Below, one piece after another: positions 12,818 to 24,800 of a stretch of DNA of 64,000 nt (positions are counted from its first letter, which is position 1; every line of letters begins with the position of its first letter). The notes beneath the pieces are model-generated. The model did no database searches and had not been told where the DNA came from. It saw nothing but the letters and a program-made list of their open reading frames with translations. Both the position numbers and the translations under genes were made by a program. The stretch lies in assembly GCF_032854445.1 (NCBI RefSeq), contig NW_027018001.1:62001-126000 (forward strand), in the 5' to 3' direction. Source of the DNA: Liolophura sinensis. Taxonomy: Eukaryota; Mollusca; Polyplacophora; Chitonida; Chitonidae.

Positions 12818-12869
12818 ATGACGGCAATGGCAGCGAATTTACTTAAAATCGCTTGTATCGCAACTGCAG
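12818..12869 (+). CDS. Plus gene exon 1: signal peptide
   Basis: ATG at 12818 (a second in-frame ATG at 12827) opens 17 codons, MTAMAANLLKIACIATA, then one base before a GTTAGT donor at 12870. Joined in phase 1 to the next exon it reads on as ALSA-SNLK, so the hydrophobic core is followed by a good Ala-x-Ala-like signal-peptidase site (LSA|SN). Exon 1 of Ig receptors usually ends in phase 1 just like this. It is too short to be found by ORF length, and was picked by hydrophobicity, phase and donor. The transcription start is not visible. Confidence 0.6.
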
Positions 12870-15800
12870 GTTAGTACACTTTCTGGTGGTACATTATCTT
12901 ATCGAACCTAAAGGTTTATATATTGCCACTATAATTACTTCTCTCAGTCGGTTAGCTAGAGCAGCGTAATGACACAGGAACCTCTCAGCAATGCGGTCTC
13001 TGTGAGTTCAAGTCCAGCTCATGCTCGCTTCCTTTCCGGCCCTAAGTTGGAAGTTCTGGTAAAACACCAATCGAATAAATAAATCAATAAAACTGCTTCG
13101 ATTATAATATTTGTTTTGAGTGATTTCAAGGTGCAGGAATCTACAAACTATTTGATTGTTGTTCAATTCATCCTCGCGTAATAGTATAGTCCTTAATACC
13201 ACAGTTATTCAGCGATTTCTTGCACACGCTGTTATTCCATTGGTCTACGTCATCACATGTAATTTCGTGCACTCTTTGTTGGCAGACCTTCCCACATACG
13301 ACGTGAAAGAAATAAAAGATCGAGTCTATAAAGGAAGGATTTATTAGTTTGTCTGTACTCGTCAAATAGGCTATTACAAAAGCATACATTTTGTTATTTA
13401 TGTATTTGATTCATGTTTTACGTACCCAAGGATATTTCACTTATACGGCTCCAGCCAGCATCATGGTGGGAGGAAACCGGGCAGAACCCTGGGGAAACCC
13501 ACGGCCATCCGCAGGTTGCTGGCAAACTTTCCGATGTACATTATAAACATACATGTCAGATATACATTTACATGTAGTTTAAAGAAAAAATGTGTCTTAA
13601 ACGGAAGAGTTTGGGAGCTGGTCATTAAAGGCGCTTGAATAGTAAGGACACGCGAAGTACGGGTTTAATTCCGGAAATATGTACAGTCACCAGCACTCAC
13701 ACATGTGGAGATCTAAGTGAAACCTTGCTGATTTTCGTTGAGACCACATGTTGACCACTTGGCTCCATATCCGTTCGTCATGATAATAGCAGCACATTTA
13801 AATAAACTCTTGTCAACAATTTGTCAGAGACCGTTGGTTTACGCTGGTTTCCTTTGCCCATAAAACTCACCGCCATCACACATGAAAATTCTGGAGTTTG
13901 GCGTCAAATGACAGTGAAATAAATATACAAAAGTGTTTTAGGTTGCACTGTTCTTTTAACTGCTTTGTGTAATAATTAACACCCATTTTATTCAAAATCA
14001 TCAATAAATGGATATTCATCTTTATCACAGTAAAAAGTTCCACCTGTAAGACCAGATTACGAGCGGAATGATTCATTTTTTGGTTAGAATGTTTATATGG
14101 GTTCACTAATACCGAGGCATGTTTACCAGTGTCAATTTAATCTCTCTGTGAGTTGTTTTTATAGTTCGAGTAGACATATGAGCATAACTTTTATTTCTTT
14201 GATAGCACTATCCGCGTCAAATCTGAAAATCACAGCACCAGGTGATGTCGTGGCTGGTCGTCCATTTACCCTGCAGTGTAATATAACCAGATCGGAAGGT
14301 GACAGGAATAGTACGGCTTGGCGTTACGGTTATAATACGAAAAACACGTCCCGTATATACTTCTCCCGTAAGTGTGCAGCATCAATGAATCTATCATCAG
14401 AACCACCAACCGGGTTATCAGCGGGATGTCAGAACATCAACGATGAAGAGGTTTATACAGTGACGATACTCAACGTCACAGAAGACACGGGACTGCTCAT
14501 TTGGTTCTGTCAATACGCAGACAGGACTGTCAGTGTTACTCTGGATGTTCAAGGTAATTTGTATTCCAAGTTAAATATTACTTATTCCACAAAAGACAAA
14601 ACTGATCTGTTTTAACTGACTTGGGTATGTCTCAACTCTTTGCAAGATGATCTCCTTCATGTAGTTTTAGGTGGATAGCATTTTCTGAGATTTTCATTGC
14701 TTTCCACTCAAACATGTTTAAAAGAAACATGTTTTGTGAAACCTGTCATACGTTTTTCTTCTATAAATAGTTCACTTTTAACTGGCTTCACGTGACGTTC
14801 ACACATGCTCTCCAAAACTGCACTCCCCTCTCCCGCGAAAAAACACACAACAAAAAACAAAAACAGGACTAAGCACAGTGCTTGATACTGGCACTTGATT
14901 AGGTGTCATCGTTGACTTGTTATAAGGGACACACACAGCCAAAAAATAGAACAAAACAATTTGAAAAAACAAAACTAGATCTGTCAGCCATGTATTAAAA
15001 CATCTAGAAATGAGTATCAAAGGCACATGGAAGCGGATGTGGGCACTATCACTGGCATTAAGAAAGAAAAAAATAGTTAGAAGGTATTTCATACTCTTGT
15101 TCTTTACACGTGTGACAAAAGGGAGATAACCAAAACGCTTTACATTGTGCAACCACGTTCCGGTGTAGTCTGTCCCCCTTGCTAGAGTCTTCACAAATAT
15201 TGGAAAGAAGCGGAAGTTAGCGAATGGTAACGTTTTCCAGGTTCCTTATTGTAGTCGGCGCTCCAGGGCGGGGTGATCTTTCACTGGTATATATTGATTT
15301 ATATACATGACATTCGTTAGGCATATACTTCTGTACATATATTGTGGCGTGTAATAAGGATTTCATCTTCTGTCTCCGTTCAACTCTCGTCCACCCATCT
15401 CTCTGTCTGTCGTCGCCCGCACGTCTGTTTTGGGGTGTTTCTGAATAAAGGTTTTGCTCAAAATTTTACTGCCGGATATTGACGGTGGCATTTCTGCTGT
15501 CCCCAAACGCAAATATGAATTTGATTTATTCTGTAAGTCCCAGTTAGATCTACTTTTCCTGGGTAAATCTGTGATTTTCATATTCTGTATAGCTCATAAA
15601 TACATACTCACCCGTCAACAGCTCATCCATATGAAGGAGAAGGCTTGGATTATTAGCCTTTCATCAGTCGCATTTTTGCCAGTCTAAAGTGCTATTAAAT
15701 CCGTTTAAATATTTACTGACGTCTACACCAGTTTAACTTAAGGTGGAAAAATCTATTCCTGTCCATGCATCTGCACCCGCAAATGGATGCATAGCTGTCG

Positions 15801-18800
15801 GAAAAGAAAGATATATGTGAATGGAAAGCGCCGTTGTGATAAGACTATAATTTGTGCCTCCCAAGAACGCAATTGTGCACGCCGTTATATTCTGTTTTGT
15901 ATGACCCCACGAAAAGGCTTGCCCTTAGTTGTTCTGATTTATATTGGAAGAGAAATGGATTTCAGATCGCCTTAGTTGCATTTGTGATGCTCAAAAATCG
16001 CTCAAATATCTCCAGTAATCCCCCATCCTGCTCCCCAGTCTTATTTCAAGTGGGGAAAAACGCATCTTCCTTACAACATCAACTCCAAATGACAACACAA
16101 ATACACCCTAACATTCACGTGTCTTTTCATCTGTGAAGACCCAAAATGACCCATACATACACCAGAAGATTAAAATCTAATACCTGTAATGTAAATGGTT
16201 CTGGTGACAAAACCGCTATTTGTGACGCTCTAGAAAGACATTCTGTTCCAGAACATTTCAATATATGGACGTTCCACCCCATATTTATTGGGCAAGTAAG
16301 GGGTTTTCAAGTTAATTAGGGCTTCCCATCTATATCGTCCTATCCATACCTGAAAAATGGCCACGGAGTCATATTAGTTTCTTTTGTGCCGCTATAAAGT
16401 GTTATTAAATTTCTTCAAAAGACAACTATCGTGCACACCAGTCCAACTCAAGGTCAATGAAATGTTGTTTTTTTTTTATCTGTATATGCCGAAAAATCAC
16501 CCAGATAAACAGCAAAACATTAACGTCTAATATTCGTAAATGAATGGCTCAGGTCACAAAACCGCCACTTGTACCGCCCTAGAAAGACATTGTGTACAAG
16601 GAAAACTCAATATATGAACGTTCCACCAAGTTTTCATTGGTTGAATATAGGCTCTTCATGTTCTCTATGACTTTTAATTAGGGCCACCCATGTAGATCGT
16701 TCTATCCATACCTGTGAAGAAATGGCTAAGGAATCGCATTTGGTCCTTTTGTGTCGCTTTACATTGCTAGTAAATCTGTTCAAAGTTCATCTGTTGTGCA
16801 CACCAGCCGGATTTTAGGTCAATAAAATGGGGTTTTCCTGTTTGTTTACAACTAAAAATGACCTAGACTTACAACGTCGAATAGTTGTAATGGAATTGTC
16901 TCTGGTGACAAAACACAACTTCAAAATGACGAAATAGAGAAGTCAAATGTGAGACATCTCGTTGCAAGCTTATTTAGTTTTGCATCTACTACATCTTATA
17001 ACCTTGAGGAAATTGATATGGTAAATGAGGGTTGTACCAAAAAAGGCAAACGTCGGAACAGGAAACAAAAGTGACGACGACACCAGAGTCGATGAATTTA
17101 TTCACTTCGGAGCACCCTTCAAATCCCAGAGATTTACAACTACATAACAATGAAGTTGAGGCATCGAGTATCTTGAGGGAAACTTGAGGGACCCTGCACG
17201 CCGACACCTGTATGGCTCCCCACCTAATCAGATCCAGTTCCTGCATGGTCCAAAGTTCTCCACTTGAACTCAGGCTGTACTAAACACCACACATTTCCCA
17301 CTATTGGAAAAATTGAAACAACGCTTGATTCGCACTGAGGCCCAGGTTACTTCCCTTAAAAGATTCAAAGGCGACACACCTCGTGTGCAGGGAAATGTAA
17401 TGAAAATAAAGACTGGAATGAAAAATCTGAGTAGATCAGTACAAGAGCTGTACGTAAGCACTCAGAGCATTAATGAAATATTTGATGACATTGAACGAGA
17501 CAATATGGAAACGAGGATGAACTGAATGGTGTTAAAAACACCATTCACCAACGAGAAAATCAACAGTTGAGACTTGAACTATAAAAAGTTAAACAAGACA
17601 CACGTTACAATGAAACACAATCTATGAGAGACAACCTGCTCTTTCATGGATTACAGGGATCTTGAGGTGAATACAGTTCTTGAAAGAAAAATTAGATACA
17701 GAAGATGACATTGATTTTGAGCGACTTAATCGAATATGTCGTCCACATCCAAAGCATGCCCTAATCGTCGCCAAATTTTCTAGTTACGAGTAAAGGGAAT
17801 TAAAGAGACAGGTTGCAAAAAAAAATTGCACGGTATTGGGGATTAATTCCCGGCTGAAGTCGTAGAAACACGTCGCTGCCTTTACATTATTATGCGACAA
17901 GCCGGAAATGAGGGTCACGTGGTCTGACTATGGATAATATGTACGTAGTCTGTAGGTATACAGTTAGATATGTAACCTTTGACAAATAATGAGTTATCCA
18001 CGTATACTAGGTTTCACCCAGATGACATGAGAGCTCCCCAGTCGACCGATTACTTGTATATACCAGCAAGTAAATTGTTTTTTGTTTTTTGTTACAGAAT
18101 CAAAAATATGCAATGCAGACATAGTTGACATTAAAAATTTAAATGTATTGAAAAAACGATTAGATAGTAAGGATGAAAAGTCTTTAATTTCGATACTTGA
18201 TAAAAAATGTACGTAAACTTATATTTCCGTATATTTTCTGGAGGTAAGGATCGAACATGTTATTCAGATAAAACCTTCTCTTTGGTAGTGCTTAGGTTCC
18301 ACCAGAAAGTTCTAATTATGTTGACGGGGGGACGGGGGGCTGGTTAAGTTGGTTAGCGCGCTAGCGCAGCGTAATGACCCAAGAGCCTCTCCTCATGGCG
18401 GCCACTGTGAGTTCAAATCCAGCTCATGCTGACTTCCTCTCCGGCCATACGTGGGAAGGTCTGCCAGCAACCTGTGGATGGTCGTAAGGCGGGTCGCAGT
18501 CGTATAAGTGAAATATTATTGAGTACGGCGTAAAACGCCAATCAAATAAATAAATGAAATACATTATTCTGACAGTGACTGTTTTACAGACATACAAAAT
18601 GACCTCATCTGAGTATCATCTAATTATTCTCTTAGTGTCATGTATTTGAAATTGAAAATGGTATAGTGGGTATTTTATGTGCCAATCTGCTGTGAGACAA
18701 GGGGAAATATATCTTCATTATATTTGAACGGTTCTGGAGACTTTTTACTGAACTAGAACGTAAGTGGATTTATCTACATTTCTGAAAAAAACTGAATCGA

Positions 18801-21800
18801 ATCAAAAACAAATAGAAAAGAATTATATATTGTATTTAGCCTTATAACTGAAATAGTGCCCATCAACACTGAATGGTATTTGCTATTGTGTTCCGTCATC
18901 AATGTAAATTTACGTGTTTACCTCTGGTGCCATCTTGGGTTTCAGGAGTGAAATAAAGGAATGAATTCATGTGGCCCTATAATGTCATTGTGTGCTAGGA
19001 GAATTCAATATATGAACGTTTCTCCCAATTTTCACTGGGTATATACGGTTTTTTTATGTTCTCTATGATCCTAAATTAGGGAATTAGGCCCGCACATGCT
19101 GATACCAAAAGAATCACAGTAGTTTCTTCTGTGCGGCTCTAAATGTATACTCAGCTTGTTAAAAAATCATCTGTCGTGCACACCAGTCCAACTTCAGGTG
19201 AATAAAATAGGGTCTTTCTGCCCGTATAGACCCAAAAATCCATAATGCAAATGGCTCTGATGACAAGACCGCCATTTGTGACGCCCTAGAAAGATATTGT
19301 GCGCACGGAGGATTCGATATATGAACGTTTCTCCCAATTTTCACTGGGTATATACGGGTTTTTTATGTTCTCTACGATCCCTAATTAGGGAATTAGGCCC
19401 ACACATGCTGATACCAAAAAAATCACAGTGGTTTCTTCTGTGCGGCTCTAAATGTATACTCAGTTTGTTAAAAAATCATCTGTCGTGCACACCAGCCCAA
19501 CTTCAGGTGAATAAAATAGGGTCTTTCTGTCTGTATAGACCCAAAAATCCCCGAGATATGCAGAAAAACGCTAACGTCTAATATCCATAATGTAAATGGC
19601 TCTGATGACATGACCGCCATTAGTGCCGCCCTAGAAAGATATTGTGCACATGGAGGATTCGATATATGAACGTTACGTGCAATATTTTGGGGGTAATTAC
19701 TGGGTCTATGTTCTCTATGACTCTTAATTAGGTTTACACATCTTGATCGTCCTGTCCATACCTGCGAAGAAATGGCTATGGAATGGCATTAGTTTCGTTT
19801 GTGACGCTATTAAATCTGTTCTGGTTTTCTGTCGTTTTCCTGTCTGTTTAGAACCAAATATGTAATCATAGTACATATTAGAGCGCAATCATTCGCTGTA
19901 TATATGGTCATTTGTTGATCTATCATACCCCTATGCATGCTAGCAATGTAATACGGACTGGGCTTTTCCGTATTGCGCTACCAGTTTTCTGTATATTCCG
20001 TACCACCCTAGTAGCTTATCGGACTACGTTCGGCCGTGAATTTGCGCCGCCTTTGGAAAACTGCAAAAAGCCCAGAAGCCGTCGTATTTTTTTTTCTTTG
20101 TTCATAACCCAATCAACAGAAAAAGGTTAATAAATCTTTATTCTTAAATTACAACAAAAATGCAAATTATTTGCTGGGTAATATGTCTTAAGAACGATCG
20201 TATCATCATGTTACCATGGAGCGTTTCTTAATAATATTACTAAAAAGCACAAACAAATAGGACGCAACAATGTTCTCTCGTGACGTCACGACCATTGTCT
20301 GTCGTTGAAAGTTTTTATTGGCGGTGTACGGTTTTTAATCACCTGATGTATTGTACGGGAAACGATAAGACAGAATTGATGAAAATTGGGTGAGAATTTA
20401 CTTACTGCGCAGCTACATGGGATTGAGCAGGCATAATCGTTGCGTTTCGAATGGAAGAAGACGACAGGTTTGGAGTGGCGCGAGGAGCGATGGGGGCAGG
20501 ATCGGAAAGGTTGACAGCGGTTTGTGCATGCTTTGTTCGATCACGTGTCTGGTTGGGATTCTTATTTTGCAGCCTCAACAAAACACGAGAACAGAATACT
20601 GACGCTGTGCTTCTCATTTGTGGATCGATTCCTTCTGTAACTTCGGGTGGAACTTTCATTTTTCTGGCTGAATATAACGCATAGCCTATGTGTCGTAACT
20701 CTTAACCATGAATGCATCATGGCATGTAGGTTTGTATTGCCAAAGACAGTGAGCTGTGTATGCTTTTTGCATTTCCACTGATGTCAAACATGAATCTGGA
20801 AAATTGGTGGGTCCTATTACTTTACCGAAGTACAGCAGTGATGAATTATAGCATGCTCTGCGCCATCTTCATCTGTGAAATTCGAGATTTACAAATGAAC
20901 CGTGAGCAGCGGAGAGGTCATGAATATTAAATTTTAGAAGCACAAGATCGTGTGAATTCAGGTAGGAACTGATTCTTACAAAGTTGCAAGGTTATGAATA
21001 ATTTCGTTGTGGCTTCTATTTGTGCTTAAGCTTCTACGTATTGTTTTTGCAAGAAAAAAATGTAATTCCAAAGCCTATTCTTCTCAGGTATGGTTAAGAC
21101 GATCGGGATGAGAGAACATAGTAAGGGTCATGTAGATCATGGATGAAAACTTCATATTTATCTCCTAAAAATTAGACGGTACGTTCATGTATTGAATCTC
21201 TTATTACAGAATGTCTTTCTAGAACGGCACATATGACGGTATTTTCACCATATCCATTTAATATGTACATATTAGACTTAAATTTTTTATTGTATGTGAG
21301 GTCATTTTCGAGTCTATGTAGACAGGGTGACCCCATTTTATTGACCTGCACTTGAACTGGCGTGCACGGCAGAGGGTGTTTGAAGAGATCTGACAGCACG
21401 TTAGAGCAGAACGAAAGCACCTAATGTGATTCCAAAGCCCATTCCTCTCAGCTTTGTATACGACGATCAAGCTGGGAGGCCCTAATTAACGTTCATATAG
21501 AACATGAAGATCCCATATCTACCTGATGAAAATTGGACGGGAAGTTCTTGTATTGAATATGTGTTTCGAGAGTGGCATAAATGGCCGTTTTGTCACCACA
21601 GCCCTTCAAATTGTACATAAGAGACTTAAAGGAGAAGACAACTTAAAAACATGACACTATAGGCTAAAAAGAGCACATTTTTTCTATCTGGTGTTGCCTG
21701 TTGCATAATTTTGCGATTTTTCCTCGCCATACACGTAAAGCCTGAATACGGCAAAGCGTCCATCGCGTCTTCCATCTTTAACATCCTGTAATTTATGCTG

Positions 21801-24800
21801 GGGGTGTGTTGCCTCTCAGCCAGTGAGAGTCGTTAAAACTGCCGGCTTGTTAGTGTAAACTCGGAACATTCCAACATTCTGGTTTCCCGATCGTCGGGCG
21901 GAAAACGAACTGTACTGTTCGCTACTTTCTGGGAAGAAGAGTTCTACCGGAAATGTACGAACAGCACTTCTGCGGTTTCCGACGGCACTTCTCCTCCTAA
22001 CAAAGAAGACTTCAGGGCTAATTCATATGCAAAATGGAGTCGCCCACAGCGGACGTTGCCGCGGACTTCATTCATAATTTATCAACTTGAGGTACGTATT
22101 GGAAGTTTTTATGGCATACACCTGCGAGGAAATGCAAAGTGTTTTCAATAGTATTTGACTGATATTTAAATTTTCTTCTCCTTTAAGTTTTTTGTTGTAT
22201 ATATGGGTCATTGTGGGGTCTATACAGGCAGGGGGACCCTATTTTATTCACCTAAAATTGAAGTGACGTGCACCACAGAGGACATAAGAAGGGAAAAATA
22301 CATTTTTTTTAAAATTTAATTTAATAGAGCAGCATTAAAAAACAAATGCGATTTCACAGTCTTGTCTTATTAGGTATGAATGCAAAGAGAAAGATTTAAG
22401 GCTCTAATTAAGGGTCATATAGAACATGAAGACCCCATATTTCCCCAATGAAAATATGATGTATGGTTGACATATCTAATGTTTTTAGCGCACAGAAACT
22501 TTTCTAGAGCGGCATAAGTACTTGTTTTGTCCGCCAAGCCATTTGCGTGTCTTTTGAAAGCTTTAGAAATTGTGATATTGTCAGCAGAACCATTTATACT
22601 CAGCATATTAGATCTCTGTTCTATGCCATACTTTTGGATGATTTTCGAGTCTACATGAACGAGTAAAAATAATTTTTCGCAATCATTACTCATACTAACT
22701 AACTGGTGTGACTGGTGGACAATGGGGTATATTTAACGTGCCTTCTACGAGAAAGTGGCATGGAAAATCGGCTATCAAGAGGAAAATGCGCAGACCGTTA
22801 AATTGGCGAATTGTCGACATGCTCTTGCAGCCTCTGCGTCTCACCTATTTCAGAATAAGGAACGGGGAACATGTAACTTGTCACTATCATCAAATGTGGA
22901 AAACTCTTATAACTAGTAAGACAAGTAGCGAGGTCATGGTACACATTCATATTTGCATACATATAAGTTTAATAGCTTAGAACTATTTAAAGGCTCAGAG
23001 TTCAATTTGGAGACGTTAAAAATACCCAGCGATTCGAAAAGAAAACGACCTTTGATATGCCAAAAGCACGAGCAATATTTTGTGAACTGAAGTGGTGAAC
23101 ATGTACATGTACGTATGATACTATACCTGTGGACAGTCTGTTGAAAGATCTCCACGTCTCCGGATTTCTCCAACATCGCTTAACCCCCATGATGATTTAG
23201 TTTACAATGTTAGTGTGAGAATATCTGATGAACATTGACAGAAGCGTAAAGAGAATCATTCCAAATAAATGAGCAGAAACCAGAATGAGCTGAACTTGAA
23301 AATTCACAGCAAACGCATTGGTGAGAGGCTGTTGGGTCAAAATAAAAGTAAATGAACAGTTAGCCACGATAAGACTTGCAAATAAGCTTGACATGTAAAC
23401 TGAACATTACAAACGGCGCAAATTCGCGACTAAATATAATGCACATATGCATTTGCATAGAGTACATAAAAAATCACAATGAATATAGTTTTGGCATTCC
23501 TTGAAAATTTTTTTGGCATACATGTATTTAAAAATTATTGTAGAAAAAATTTTCCTTGGTGTAAACAAGTACACATTTTTTCCAAATAAAAAACGGTGAT
23601 TACAAGTTAAAAAATTAGAGAGTAATTGTAAGAAAGACACTGATGGAATTTTAAAACCAACTACGAGTGTTTGCAGTTTCACCTCTTTTCAAATTTCATT
23701 CAAACTCAGCCTTTTTTATGTTTTTTAAACATAGCTTTGAAGTGTTTTCACCTTGACAACCATTCAACGAGTTTTCATAGACAATATTAATGACATATAG
23801 GAAAAACTTACAAGGAGGGCACTTTAACAATGCCCTCTTAACATACTGCAAAACGGAGGTTGCACGAGGTCGTTCAGGTGATTGTGTGATATACTAGTAC
23901 TTGACAGAAAAGAAGTCTTCGTTGCCTAGGTAGAGCTTTACATTGATTAACCATTGTAGACAGTGCGTGTGACAGAAGCCATTAGCCAATCAACTTTGCA
24001 TAAAAGATAAGTAAGCATAAAATTCATTTATATATGTTAAATTTGGCTACAAAGAGCAACATAATATAATATTACAACTTCCCATATAACTTTTGTCAGT
24101 AGTTAGTCGTATTTAATTCTGTATTTCCTGTGTGTTTGGGATTATATGCAAAGGACAGATCATCATCTCAGTTTTGATCACGTCACCTCCGGGTTGCATA
24201 AACGTTGTCTCCTTGCCGTGGAAAATGTAATGGCATTGCTCCAACATCTGTTGAATCATTTGGAAAGGAGATGCGATAAAATCCGGTTTTGATGATGTTA
24301 CTTCCGGTCGCGTAAAACGGCTTATTTGTCAGAGTATATGCGTTTATTTATTACTCAGTAGTGTCTTTAAATTTTTTGTGGACTTTTTGTCGCTAGTCTC
24401 GTTTAATATTGGCCTTTAGCCCAAATTCCTTCAAACCTATATCCGGGCTTATTTACAGTAAGCTATGTACATTAAGCCATCCATTAGTTAAATACATTTA
24501 TTTTTGTAAAAAGTAATATTAATAAAAAAATGAAAAGTAATATTGGGACATCTAAACTGTGACCAACACGCCACATACCTCGAGGCGCTTAAGTAGCCTA
24601 TAGTATCATTGTCACGGAGACAACATAGCAAATGATACCAATGTATACTTTTTTCACCATTTTGATCGCTGTATACCGTTATGCACAAGTAGTATTTATT
24701 TATTTTTTTGGTATTTTACCCCGTACTCAAGAATATTTCACTTACTCGACGGCAGCCAACATTATGGTGGGAGGAAACCGGGCAGAGTGCGGGGGAAACC

